In this document: piece by piece, positions 34,371 to 42,599 of the stretch | How the letters are laid out: every line of letters begins with the position of its first letter | Position numbering within the stretch: position 1 is the first letter of the stretch | Assembly (NCBI GenBank): GCA_964503335.1 | Contig: CAZCZZ010000023.1 | Coordinates: 1-57,846, forward strand | Direction of reading: 5' to 3' | Origin: CAZCZZ01 sp964503335 | Lineage (GTDB): Bacteria > Verrucomicrobiota > Kiritimatiellia > CAIVKH01 | DNA length: 57,846 nt | Notes under the pieces: generated by a model | What the model saw: the letters and a program-made list of their open reading frames with translations, nothing else | What the model was told of the DNA's origin: nothing | Database searches by the model: none | Translations under genes and position numbers: made by a program

Positions 34371-35041
34371 TTCGATTCCGCAGCCTCCATCAGCTTGTAG
34401 GTTTCTTCATCGACGAGTAGCTCCGACCTGTATTCGTCCTCGGTGGCAACCACTTCGCAACCAAGCCTCGGTTTGTCCAGCAATCGCCCCTCGGCAGTCA
34501 CTTCGGCTTCCGCCCAGGGCGACGACAGAACAGGCAGAATCTGGTTCTTCGCGATGGGGACGCTGCTCGGCCAAGGTTGAGGAGAGCCCTTCCACGTGAT
34601 CATTGCGTCCAGAATTTGCCCGTGATGAGCAATCTGCACTCGCATGCCAGTCACCACCCAATTGCCCAGGGTTGACGAGAACGCTGGCGATAGAAACCCT
34701 CTCGGAACCCAGATCGAACCCCCGTTCTGAAGATCACCGGATGTAAGGCAACCGCTCACCATGATTAGTCCACGCTTGGCGGTGTTCAAGAGGAGTTCCA
34801 TCGTTGCAGTGATAGGGCTCGGGTGATCGCTAGCTAGATCAACATGGGCCTCCATGACGAACCACTGTCCTGAACCACCGCGCTGAGCCGACATTGCTCC
34901 CGCCGAAATGACCGGAAGTTCTGCGGAATACTCCGCTTCAGAAAGCAATTCTATGGACCGGATAGACGTACCCGCCAACGAATCGCGTGGCAACACCAGC
35001 GCCACAAGAACCGGAACCCATATACCGAGAAGGGATCGCAT
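34367..35041 (-). CDS. Exported hypothetical protein, first gene of island operon
   Basis: Predicted 224 aa. Signal peptide MRSLLGIWVPVLVALVLP to SLA-G (about residue 23). The mature part is beta-rich (GQWFVMEAHVDLASDHPSPI, GNWVVTGMRVQIAHHGQILD, VTAEGRLLDKPRLGCEVVAT), ending in a charged helix. No recognised domain. An AGGAG site lies upstream (complement of 35049-35053). It overlaps the giant gene by 4 bases. The partnership of this small protein, the giant repeat protein and the helical protein suggests one secreted complex. Confidence 0.7.
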   Translation of the reverse strand: MRSLLGIWVPVLVALVLPRDSLAGTSIRSIELLSEAEYSAELPVISAGAMSAQRGGSGQWFVMEAHVDLASDHPSPITATMELLLNTAKRGLIMVSGCLTSGDLQNGGSIWVPRGFLSPAFSSTLGNWVVTGMRVQIAHHGQILDAMITWKGSPQPWPSSVPIAKNQILPVLSSPWAEAEVTAEGRLLDKPRLGCEVVATEDEYRSELLVDEETYKLMEAAESK

Positions 35042-35233
35042 GTGACACGCTCCTATCTATGGGTGATATTAGTCGTTCTTCAATGCGACTGTAAACAATA
35101 CTATCGCGTGTGAGCGACAATCAGGGTTTCCACTATGTTTCTATAGATCGAGGCGCGTCGCGGTAGCTTGATCCTTCGCAAGCATATTGGGCAACCCCGC
35201 TTCGGATCACAGGCCGCGCTCCAGGGGGAATGA

Positions 35234-36505
35234 TCAGACCTGACGGATGGAATCCTTCCACGCGGATTCGGCGTGCTCGAGCGCCGCTTCGTCGTGGGCG
35301 ATGGAGATGAAGCTGACTTCGAAGGGCGAGGGGGGCATGTACATGCCGCGGTCGAGGAGCAGTCGGAAGAGGCGGATGTAGGAATCCTTCTTCGTGGCGA
35401 GCACGTCGTCGAAATTGCGCGGCGCGGTGTTGGTGAAGAAGAGGGAGAAGATGCTGCCGATCGTCGGGATCGTCACCGTTACGCCAGCCGCGCGAGCGTG
35501 TTTCTGCAGGGTCGAAACGAAGTCTGCCGTCGTGCGGGCGAGAGCGGGATACGGATTGTTTTCGCGGAGGAAGCGCAGCACGGCGAGACCGCCGGCGACC
35601 GAGACCGGGTTTCCGCTCAGCGTTCCGGCCTGATAGACGTCGCCCAGCGGGGCGAGCCGTTCCATGATGTCGGTCCGGCCGCCGATTGCGCCGACGGGGA
35701 GTCCGCCGCCGATGATCTTTCCGAGCGTTGTTAGATCCGGCGTGATGCCGCACAGATTCTGGTAGCCACCGAAGGTCAGGCGGAACCCGCTGATCACTTC
35801 GTCAAAGACTAGCAGGGCGCCAATGGACTTCGTGCGCTCGCGGAGGAACTCTAGAAATCCGGCATCCGGCAACATGAGGCCCACGTTCGCGGGCAAAGGC
35901 TCCACGATGATCGCGGCGAGATCGGATCCGTATTCGGCAATCGCCGCATCGACGTCCTCGCGGTTGTTGAAACGGGCCACGAGCGTATTGGCCGCGCAAC
36001 CTTCGGGAACTCCGGCGGAAGACGCGGACGCGATACCGGCCACGCCGCTGCCTGCCTTGACCAACATGCAGTCTGCGTGACCGTGGTAGCAGCCGCTGAA
36101 CTTGAGCACGCGGCTTCGGCCTGTGAAGCCGCGGGCGAGGCGAATGGCTGTCATGCACGCCTCGGTTCCGGAGCTGACGAGGCGAACGCGTTGCATGGAG
36201 GGAATCGCGGAGCGGATGAGTTCCGCGAGTTCGATCTCCGGCTCGGTGGTGACGGCGAAGCTGGTGCCGTCCGCGGCGGCTTTGGAGATCGCCTCGACGA
36301 TTGTGGGATGGGCGTGGCCGAGAATGAGGGGACCGAAGGACATGCAGAAGTCGACGAGCTTGCGTCCATCGTCCGTTTCCAGCCACGCCCCCTTGGCGCG
36401 GCGCGCATAGATTGGGTCACCTCCGACGGAACGGAACGCGCGGACGGGACTGTTTACGCCGCCGGGCATGGCGGCTTCGGCTCGGGATTGCAGTGGTGAC
36501 GACAT
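35234..36505 (-). CDS. hemL: Glutamate-1-semialdehyde 2,1-aminomutase
   Basis: Predicted 423 aa, normal family length. A PLP enzyme converting glutamate-1-semialdehyde to 5-aminolevulinate in the C5 haem pathway. Motifs: MPGGVNSPVRAF, GPLILGHAHPTIVEAI, SSGTEACMTAIRLARGFTGR, FSGCYHGHAD, LLVFDEVISGFR, and the PLP-lysine segment TTLGKIIGGGLPVGAIGGR. The start at 36505 gives the usual N-terminus; the frame is open a little further. Its last 33 codons recur as an orphan copy at 28819-28917. A palindrome pair lies just upstream. Confidence 0.95.
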   Translation of the reverse strand: MSSPLQSRAEAAMPGGVNSPVRAFRSVGGDPIYARRAKGAWLETDDGRKLVDFCMSFGPLILGHAHPTIVEAISKAAADGTSFAVTTEPEIELAELIRSAIPSMQRVRLVSSGTEACMTAIRLARGFTGRSRVLKFSGCYHGHADCMLVKAGSGVAGIASASSAGVPEGCAANTLVARFNNREDVDAAIAEYGSDLAAIIVEPLPANVGLMLPDAGFLEFLRERTKSIGALLVFDEVISGFRLTFGGYQNLCGITPDLTTLGKIIGGGLPVGAIGGRTDIMERLAPLGDVYQAGTLSGNPVSVAGGLAVLRFLRENNPYPALARTTADFVSTLQKHARAAGVTVTIPTIGSIFSLFFTNTAPRNFDDVLATKKDSYIRLFRLLLDRGMYMPPSPFEVSFISIAHDEAALEHAESAWKDSIRQV

Positions 36506-36516
36506 GGGCCCGATTC

Positions 36517-36563
36517 TTCCAAGGGTTGGAAGTTGTCGCAACGACGATTTCCAGGGATTGGAA
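36517..36563. repeat. Second pair of 15-bp TTCC-N-TTGGAA palindromes, 32 bp apart
   Basis: TTCCAAGGGTTGGAA (36517-36531) and TTCCAGGGATTGGAA (36549-36563) lie between the DUF4198 stop and the hemL start. Their starts are 32 bp apart with a 17-base spacer, identical geometry to 1989-2035. Part of the first copy (AAGGGTTGGAAGT) also occurs in the foldback element at 42735. Confidence 0.75.
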
Positions 36564-36569
36564 CTTCGG

Positions 36570-37328
36570 CTATCGGTCGAGGCGGAACGTTAGCGAGGCC
36601 CAGATGCTCTCCCAGTCGGCGACGCCGGGATCTGGAGCGGGAACCATGTGCACGGTTTTTAGGAGCCAAGTGCCGGGACGATCGAGTGAAAGCGTGACGC
36701 TGCCCTCGGTGTCGGTCTTTTCGGACAACACGCGGGTCGGCTCTTCTTTGGTCATGGCGCGGACCAGCAGCCCTTCCTGACCCCGACCTTCGAAGTGGAC
36801 GAGAAAGCGTCCGTGCTCAGCGGTGGGCACAATCTCCAGGCGGAGTCCGACTTCAGCCAGCGGCTGGCCGTCCGAATCCGTGTGGATGAATGATTTCGCG
36901 CAGCGGGAGAAGAGTTCGCGACCGGGCGCTTGCTGCTGTCCATTTTCCTCGCGTACCGCAATGACATCGGTCAGTCCTTCCATCCAGAGATAATCCTCGA
37001 ACGGCTTGGCTTCCATCACGTGCGGCGTGGGCTGGGACTGGTAGGCAATGATAAACGCGCCGTTGGTCCAGGGCCGCGCGATGCCGGCCGGATCGCGGCC
37101 TTGCAGGCCGGGCACCTCGCGCGTGCCGTCGGGACCGGTGATGGTGAACGACTTGATGAGCTCCGGATTTCGAGGGACGGGCTTGCCGTCGAAGTGTTCC
37201 CCCACGCGTAGGGCGACTTGCACGACTTCACCGGTGGCGGGAGTGAAAGTGGACGGCTCGATCCAGAAGTCGTGCGCGTGAACGGACCCGGTGAAGCAGA
37301 CGCAGAAGATTAGCAGCAGAGATCGCAT
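36570..37328 (-). CDS. DUF4198 family exported protein (NikK-like)
   Basis: Predicted 252 aa. Signal peptide MRSLLLIFCVCFTGSVHA-H; the mature N-terminus begins HDFWIEPSTF, a His-rich start typical of DUF4198. Later features are VQVALRVGEHFDGKPVPRN, AKSFIHTDSDGQPLAEVGLRLEIVP and GTWLLKTVHMVPAP. DUF4198 proteins are often found with cobalt or nickel uptake genes and are thought to bind metal in the periplasm. Here it follows DUF4331 and HupE-like genes on the same strand, which fits a metal-related role. The start at 37328 is set by the signal peptide. Confidence 0.8.
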   Translation of the reverse strand: MRSLLLIFCVCFTGSVHAHDFWIEPSTFTPATGEVVQVALRVGEHFDGKPVPRNPELIKSFTITGPDGTREVPGLQGRDPAGIARPWTNGAFIIAYQSQPTPHVMEAKPFEDYLWMEGLTDVIAVREENGQQQAPGRELFSRCAKSFIHTDSDGQPLAEVGLRLEIVPTAEHGRFLVHFEGRGQEGLLVRAMTKEEPTRVLSEKTDTEGSVTLSLDRPGTWLLKTVHMVPAPDPGVADWESIWASLTFRLDR

Positions 37329-37377
37329 GCGAGATGACGGGGCGACCGGAGTCGCCCCGTCACTCCCCCGTACACCA

Positions 37378-38838
37378 CTACGGATTTGCGGAATCCTTCT
37401 TGTTCGTCGGTCCGGCGTGCGGCGTGCCGGAGTACGGGAACACCTGGTGATAGAGCTGGTCGTTGGCGGCGACGTTGTCGCCGACGACGGTGATCGTGCT
37501 GTACGAGGGGCCGCTGGCGACTGCGGTGAGGGCGATGTCGACCACATCGTCGCCAAGGCGGCGTCCATTCGGCCAGCCGCTCGGCGTGCCGTTTGCTGTC
37601 GTGTCGCCGCCGATGAAGCTGAGGCGGCTGAAGCCGGGTTGGCCGGCGAGGCGAACGGGTTCGGTTGACGCATCCACGCGAAGAACATCCGGAATGAATA
37701 TGCCGACGAGGTCGGTGCGTCCAGTCGTGGCGAACGTCGTGCTGTAGACGAAGTTGATCAGCGCAGCGATTTCAGGGTTCGCGGCGTAAGACGTGAAGAA
37801 CCCGTCGGAGCTGGGCAGCGATCGGTTGTAGAGGTCCTTGTCTTTCAACGCGACGAGCACTTCATTGAAGAGCGGGTTGCCCATGCGGTTGACCTGCACA
37901 AATGGTCCGCTGGCAGTGCGTGTGCCGTCGGCGTTCAGCGTGCGGGTGCGTGGGCGACTGACCGACGCGAACACGCCGATCTTGGGAAACGAGCGGAGGC
38001 CCTGAAGCTGGGCCACGGGAATCTGCAACGCGTACGCGAGCACGTTGAAGCCCTTGAAGCCGTCGACGCCGTTGCCGTCCTGTCCGAGGCCGTCGCCGAG
38101 GTTGCTGTTGTTGTCGAGGATGCGCACGTCGAGCAGGTCGAAGATGGCAGCCGTGTCGGCGAAGAAGCCGTCCTCACGCGGACCCGCGAACGCCGTGATG
38201 CCGGAGGGCAGCGTGAAAATGGCCTGCTTCGTGTAGTTGTCCAGCGCGCCGTAGGACGCCGCGCCGGAGACAGCCTTGCCGTTCGCGTCGTTGTACGCGG
38301 GCGTCACGTTCTTTCCGACATTGGGAAGTCCGACATAGAGCGGGCCGTTGTTCAGCGCCGTGGACGAGTTGCCGGCCACGCGGCTCACCGAGTAGATCTG
38401 CACGAAGTTCTGCTGCGCGTCGCCGATCACGCCGATCGGGCCTGCGGCCGTGCCGAGTCCGTACGAAAGAATCGTGTTGGGATTCTTGAGCGGACCTGTG
38501 ACCGGCGAGAAGCGGAAGTCATAGCGGAGCGCGGTGATGCCGCTCGTCGCGTCGGCGATGTGGATGCTGTATTGCGCATCGTCCGCGAAGCGATCGTACA
38601 TCACGCCGTCGCCAGGTTCCGAGAAGGGACGCACGTGGACGATCACATTGAGGACCTTTTCGTTGGCCTGGTTGAGGCCGATGAACGAATAGACGTCCGT
38701 GATGTTGGCCTGCGGATCCTGTTTAATCAGCGGGGCGTCGCTATGGCTTGCCGCCTGTGCGGCGATGGGATTCACAGCGAGCGTGGCGATGCCGGCCGCG
38801 GCCGCCACGAAAAGATTCCTCACGAGCTTGCAGTTCAT
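37378..38838 (-). CDS. DUF4331 family exported protein
   Basis: Predicted 486 aa. Signal peptide about residues 1-29 (AAQA-A). The mature start ASHSDAPLIKQDPQANITDVYSF is the diagnostic DUF4331 opening. NVIVHVRPFSEPGDGVMYDRFADDAQYSIHI, FAGPREDGFFADTAAIFDLL, GFNVLAYALQIPVAQL and GRRLGDDVVDIALTAV follow, all family features. Function is not established. Members are commonly encoded near HupE/UreJ-like proteins and ECF sigma factors, as here. About 85 bases separate it from the HupE-like gene. Confidence 0.88.
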   Translation of the reverse strand: MNCKLVRNLFVAAAAGIATLAVNPIAAQAASHSDAPLIKQDPQANITDVYSFIGLNQANEKVLNVIVHVRPFSEPGDGVMYDRFADDAQYSIHIADATSGITALRYDFRFSPVTGPLKNPNTILSYGLGTAAGPIGVIGDAQQNFVQIYSVSRVAGNSSTALNNGPLYVGLPNVGKNVTPAYNDANGKAVSGAASYGALDNYTKQAIFTLPSGITAFAGPREDGFFADTAAIFDLLDVRILDNNSNLGDGLGQDGNGVDGFKGFNVLAYALQIPVAQLQGLRSFPKIGVFASVSRPRTRTLNADGTRTASGPFVQVNRMGNPLFNEVLVALKDKDLYNRSLPSSDGFFTSYAANPEIAALINFVYSTTFATTGRTDLVGIFIPDVLRVDASTEPVRLAGQPGFSRLSFIGGDTTANGTPSGWPNGRRLGDDVVDIALTAVASGPSYSTITVVGDNVAANDQLYHQVFPYSGTPHAGPTNKKDSANP

Positions 38839-38923
38839 TCTCAGTACTCCTTGGTTTCGCGGGCACACGATCGTGCCGCCGTGTGGACATCGCAGGAGGA
38901 AGAGAGAACTTACTAACGCGTGT

Positions 38924-40054
38924 TCAGGAAAATACGCGCTCGATGGTCCAATACACGCCGACCAGTCCGATGCACGCCGAGGCGGGTACTACAATGCGGC
39001 CGCGGTACCACAATCGGTTGCGGTGCAGTCCGAGAACCAGCGCGGCGAGGCCGATGACTGAAAGCTGTCCGAGTTCCACGCCCGCGTTAAACGTCACGAG
39101 GGCCGTGACGTATTGCCCGGCGGGGAGGCCGAGGTCCTGGAGCACACCGGCGAAGCCGAGTCCGTGAAGGAGTCCGAATGCGAACACGACAAAAGGTCGC
39201 CACGGTTTCAATTCGGAGGTCAGCATATTCTCCAGGGCGACGGCGGCGATCGACAGCGCGATGAGCGGCTCCACGATGGCGGGCGACAGCGCAAGGACGC
39301 CGTAAATCGATAGCGCGAGTGTGATCGAGTGCGCCAGGGTGAACGCGGTGACCTGCCACAGGATGGGGCCGGCGCGCGGGCTGAGCAGGAATAGCCCCAG
39401 CACGAAGAGGATGTGATCGAGGCCTTTGGGCAGGATGTGTTCGTAGCCGAGCAAAAGGTAGCGCCATGCGGTCGTCCAGAAAGATGGGCTGCGGTCCGTC
39501 GATGAGGAGTCTGAAAACATGAGGTTTACCGAGGTTTGTCCGGCGGCGAGGAGCTCGCGATACGGCTCCGTGGAGCCGCGCCAGGTCAGGCCGACCGGAC
39601 CCAGCTGGCGTGGGAATTGGAGGCGGAGCGAGTCGGGCTTCCGGGGAATGTCTGCGATCAGGCGGATCGATGTGACGGGACCTATGTCGTTTGCGAATTC
39701 CTCGGTGCCGAGCGCCGCGCGGAGGGACTTCGCGTCGGGAAGGTTTTCGGGGACCGGCGTGACGCTGCCTTCAGGCGTGAGGATGACTGTTTCGGATATC
39801 AGACGCCGTGCAATGACTTGTATGCGGTCGTTGAGCGCGATGTCGGATGAATTGGCGATCTGCTCGTACTCGTGTTTCTGCAGTTCCCCGGGTTCGGTGC
39901 CAATGAGAAATGCGTGGAAATCCATCTCAAGCTGGATGTGAAGTTTGCCGTCCGACCAAGTGCCCGACGCGCGGGCCACGGGTACTTGATGCGCATGGAC
40001 TTGGCCGATGAGCAGGAATCCAGAGAGCAGGAGGGCTGGAAGATGGCGGAACAC
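38924..40054 (-). CDS. HupE/UreJ-like membrane protein
   Basis: Predicted 376 aa. Signal peptide to about residue 21 (VHA-H), then a periplasmic beta domain (about 22-205) and seven predicted membrane helices. The membrane part has GYEHILPKGLDHILFVLGLFLL, AFTLAHSITLALSIYGVL, EPLIALSIAAVALENML and FGLLHGLGFAGVL, with the paired His residues of the HupE/UreJ family. Relatives are implicated in nickel supply for hydrogenase and urease. No hydrogenase or urease genes are seen, so the metal is unknown. It probably starts with GTG, 8 bases after the anti-sigma-like stop. Confidence 0.85.
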   Translation of the reverse strand: MFRHLPALLLSGFLLIGQVHAHQVPVARASGTWSDGKLHIQLEMDFHAFLIGTEPGELQKHEYEQIANSSDIALNDRIQVIARRLISETVILTPEGSVTPVPENLPDAKSLRAALGTEEFANDIGPVTSIRLIADIPRKPDSLRLQFPRQLGPVGLTWRGSTEPYRELLAAGQTSVNLMFSDSSSTDRSPSFWTTAWRYLLLGYEHILPKGLDHILFVLGLFLLSPRAGPILWQVTAFTLAHSITLALSIYGVLALSPAIVEPLIALSIAAVALENMLTSELKPWRPFVVFAFGLLHGLGFAGVLQDLGLPAGQYVTALVTFNAGVELGQLSVIGLAALVLGLHRNRLWYRGRIVVPASACIGLVGVYWTIERVFS

Positions 40055-40062
40055 AGGCGAGT

Positions 40063-40332
40063 TCAGGAAGGGCCGCGGTTGCGTAGAGCGGCGCGGAGGC
40101 GTCGCTTCGCGGTCTCGTCCATCCGCAACGCCGGGGTCGGTTCGTCCGCCATCTCGTGCTCGCGAAAACGGCGCGCCATTTCCTGCATCTCCAGGACCTG
40201 CCTGTTGAACTTGCCACAGACGAAGCAGAGGAAGATATGCATGCGAAGGCCGACGCGTTCCGCCTTCGTCATCTCGTCAAAATGTTTCCGAGCCAGGGCA
40301 TTGGAAACCTGTTTGCATGTCCACATTTTCAT
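40063..40332 (-). CDS. Anti-sigma factor-like zinc-binding protein
   Basis: Predicted 89 aa. It has the ZAS-like pattern H-x3-C-x2-C (MHIFLCFVCGKFNRQV), with WTCKQVS upstream, and a long basic helix (LEMQEMARRFREHEMAD) at the C-terminus. No membrane helix is seen, so it would be a soluble anti-sigma factor. The ATG at 40332 overlaps the sigma gene stop (ATGA). Translational coupling of sigma and anti-sigma is usual and supports the assignment. Confidence 0.75.
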   Translation of the reverse strand: MKMWTCKQVSNALARKHFDEMTKAERVGLRMHIFLCFVCGKFNRQVLEMQEMARRFREHEMADEPTPALRMDETAKRRLRAALRNRGPS

Positions 40333-40889
40333 GAGTCGTTGTGCAGCTTCATCCAGTTCGTTTCGAGGCAGCCCTTGAGGCCGGCCCGTGCCCGGTGAAG
40401 CAGCACCCATAGATGATTCGCAGTGACGTCCAATTCCTTACAGATGTCCTCGGTGGTCCAGCCCTCGAGTTCGCGCAGGACGAACGCGGTGTGCATCCGA
40501 CCGTCCAGCTTGGTGAGGCAACTCGTGAAGACATCCCAGAATTCCTTCTGCTCAAGCACTTTGCGGGGCTGGAAGTGCCACTTTGGCGGATTCGTGGTGG
40601 CGATGCCGAAGGCCTTGAAGACGGGGCTGTTCTCGATGTCGTAGAACTCGGTGTTCTCGACGGGGATCTCGCGGACGGCCTTGCGGATGTGGTCGATGAT
40701 CTTGTGCTTGAGGATGCCCATCAGCCACGCGCGCTCGGAGCGGCGACCGTCGAAGCGCTCCTTGGCGCCCATCGCCGCGAGGAAGGTTTCCTGCACCATG
40801 TCCTCGGTCATGCTCTTGTCCCGCAGGCGCGAGTAGGCATACCGGTAAAGGTAGTCACCATGTTCATCGACCCATGTTTCGGGATTCAT
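40329..40889 (-). CDS. ECF (sigma-70 family) sigma factor
   Basis: Predicted 186 aa. Region 2: YLYRYAYSRLRDKSMTEDMVQETFLAAM, with RSERAWLMGILKHKIIDHIRK as 2.3-2.4. Region 4: MHTAFVLRELEGWTTEDICKELDVTANHLWVLLHRARAGLKGCL, the DNA-binding helix-turn-helix. A linker of about 35 residues (FGIATTNPPKWHFQPRKVL) is longer than usual. The start at 40889 gives the standard MNPETWVDEHG N-terminus; an earlier in-frame ATG is possible. It heads the run anti-sigma, HupE-like, DUF4331, DUF4198, and probably controls it. Confidence 0.88.
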   Translation of the reverse strand: MNPETWVDEHGDYLYRYAYSRLRDKSMTEDMVQETFLAAMGAKERFDGRRSERAWLMGILKHKIIDHIRKAVREIPVENTEFYDIENSPVFKAFGIATTNPPKWHFQPRKVLEQKEFWDVFTSCLTKLDGRMHTAFVLRELEGWTTEDICKELDVTANHLWVLLHRARAGLKGCLETNWMKLHNDS

Positions 40890-40996
40890 ACGCGCCACAA
40901 CCATGCCATGAATACACTCGTCGCGAAAGATGCGAATTGCACGGTCCATCAAACGGCTGGAAAATAGCGCCCGGAAGCTTACACTACCATCCATTC

Positions 40997-41512
40997 ATGA
41001 ACCATCGCCTCGCCACGTGCCTTCTATGCCTTCCCTTGATGCTGGTTCTTGCCGGTTGCTCACCCGTTACGGAGGGCGAGCGACAGTACCTGGAGCGCCG
41101 CAAGACCGAGCGCGAGCAACGCGAAGCCTTGCGCACAGCCCTCGTGGAGGGGGCGAAGGATGAAGATGTTCTGCAGATGGTACGTGAGGCCCTTGCACCG
41201 GAGGGGGCGGGAACGATGGAGGCTTGGGTTGACCGGAAGACGGCAGCCTTTCGCGACCAGATCATGTTCCCGAAATGGGAAGTGCTGCGCCGCGGTTCCA
41301 GCAAGTACGAGGTGCGCTATAGTTTTACCGTGATGGACGCGAACAGCGCCATGTCCAAGCGGGGATTCTACTGGAATGTCGACTTCGATCTGCGTGTCGT
41401 AAGCCTGCCAAAGGAAATCATGCCGGCCGAACTGGCGGCAAAGCACCTTGTGCCTGATCCTGCGATGAAGCTGAAGAAGAAGCTGCGCGAAGCGGAGCTC
41501 AGTCTTGAGTGA
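40997..41512 (+). CDS. Lipoprotein of unknown function
   Basis: Predicted 171 aa. Lipoprotein signal with lipobox LAGC (Cys about residue 21). A charged helix follows (TEGERQYLERRKTEREQREALRTAL), then a beta-rich part (WEVLRRGSSKYEVRYSFTVMD, GFYWNVDFDLRVVSL) and a Lys-rich C-terminal helix. No named domain recognised. It overlaps the mutY start by about 8 bases. Divergent from the ECF sigma gene. Confidence 0.75.
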   Translation: MNHRLATCLLCLPLMLVLAGCSPVTEGERQYLERRKTEREQREALRTALVEGAKDEDVLQMVREALAPEGAGTMEAWVDRKTAAFRDQIMFPKWEVLRRGSSKYEVRYSFTVMDANSAMSKRGFYWNVDFDLRVVSLPKEIMPAELAAKHLVPDPAMKLKKKLREAELSLE

Positions 41513-42599
41513 TGCCGCGCGTGTGCGGGCATTCCGTGTCGGGCTGCTGACCTGGTTCGAATCGTCCCGCCGCAAACTCCCTTGGCGCGAAAGGCGCACG
41601 CCGTACCGGATCTGGGTTTCCGAGCTGATGCTGCAGCAGACGCGGGTGGACCAGGTCATCGGATACTTCGACCGATTCATTCGTCGTTTCAGCTCCCTGG
41701 AAGAACTCGCTGCGGCGCCGCGACAGGATGTCCTCAAGCTCTGGGAAGGCCTCGGCTATTACTCGCGCGCTGTTCGGGCCCACGAGGCGGCAAAGACCAT
41801 CGTGACCCGGCATGGCGGCGAATTCCCGCGGACTATCGAAGGCCTGCGCGCGCTCCCGGGGGTGGGGGCCTATACCGCAGCTGCGGTCGGCAGCCTCGCG
41901 TTCGGCCTCGACGCCGCAGTGGTGGATGGAAACGTTGCGCGCGTACTGGCCAGGGTCCATGCGTACAAGGAGGACGTCGGATCCGCGAAGGGGAAGCAGC
42001 AGGTCCAGGCGTGGGCGGATCATTACCTGCCGAAGGGCCGCGCCGGGGATTACAATGAGGCGGTGATGGAACTCGGCGCGACGGTGTGCACGCCGAAGTC
42101 GCCTTCCTGCCCGGTCTGTCCGCTTCAACGTGTCTGCGCGGCAAAGAAGGAAGGCACCCCGACGGCATACCCCGTCAAGCGCAAGCGCGCCCCGGTTCCG
42201 CATAAACACGTCGGGGCCGGTGTCATCGTTGACGCGCGCGGGCGCGTCCTGCTCGCGCAGCGGCAGGAGTCATCGATGCTGGGCGGACTGTGGGAATTCC
42301 CCGGTGGCAAGCAGGAGCCCGGCGAAACAATTCCCGCCTGCATTGTTCGCGAGTTGAAGGAAGAGCTTGGAATCGACGTGCGCGTCGGACCCCATATCGT
42401 GACCGTGCGCCATGCCTTCAGCCACTTCACGATGGACCTTCACGCGCATTGGGTGCGCATTGAGAAGGGCCGCCCGAAGCCGGTTCATTGCGCTGCGGCG
42501 CGGTGGGTTACGAGAGAGCAGATCAGCGACTATCCCCTGCCCAAAGCGGACCTGAAGATTCTGGCAGTCGTCCGGAAGGCCGCCATACCCCCGTTCTAG
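41505..42599 (+). CDS. mutY: A/G-specific adenine DNA glycosylase
   Basis: Predicted 364 aa. It removes adenine mispaired with 8-oxoguanine. Catalytic Glu40 (VSELMLQQT), HhH loop LPGVGAYTAAAV and Asp141 (VVDGNVARVLAR) are present. The iron-sulfur cluster ligands have the classic C-x6-C-x2-C-x5-C spacing (VCTPKSPSCPVCPLQRVC). The C-terminal Nudix-like 8-oxoG recognition domain keeps a complete Nudix box (GGKQEPGET then IVRELKEELGI), suggesting possible hydrolase activity as in MutT. The TTG start is inferred from the N-terminal alignment. Its TAG stop is part of the following foldback element. Confidence 0.93.
   Translation: MSDAARVRAFRVGLLTWFESSRRKLPWRERRTPYRIWVSELMLQQTRVDQVIGYFDRFIRRFSSLEELAAAPRQDVLKLWEGLGYYSRAVRAHEAAKTIVTRHGGEFPRTIEGLRALPGVGAYTAAAVGSLAFGLDAAVVDGNVARVLARVHAYKEDVGSAKGKQQVQAWADHYLPKGRAGDYNEAVMELGATVCTPKSPSCPVCPLQRVCAAKKEGTPTAYPVKRKRAPVPHKHVGAGVIVDARGRVLLAQRQESSMLGGLWEFPGGKQEPGETIPACIVRELKEELGIDVRVGPHIVTVRHAFSHFTMDLHAHWVRIEKGRPKPVHCAAARWVTREQISDYPLPKADLKILAVVRKAAIPPF

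Larger units (their letters stand above)
28819..35332. mobile_element. Putative integrated island bounded by hemL 3'-end direct repeats
   Basis: A 99-base direct repeat (28819-28917 and 35234-35332, 90% identical) brackets about 6.3 kb. The repeat starts exactly at the hemL stop codon, and no similarity continues on either outer side. The interior has visibly lower GC than the flanks and carries a primase-like remnant and a three-gene secreted-protein operon. The right copy belongs to the complete hemL. The left copy keeps the terminator next to rapA. This matches integration into a gene's 3' end with restoration of the gene. No integrase is visible, so the element would be decayed or non-autonomous. 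Confidence 0.6.

Noticed and set aside
28918..35233. Integrase or transposase gene inside the island
   Set aside because: I looked on both strands and saw no tyrosine or serine recombinase or DDE motifs; only the primase-like remnant and the secreted-protein operon.
36506..36569. Riboswitch upstream of hemL
   Set aside because: Only the two short palindromes are present; there is too little sequence and no known aptamer pattern.
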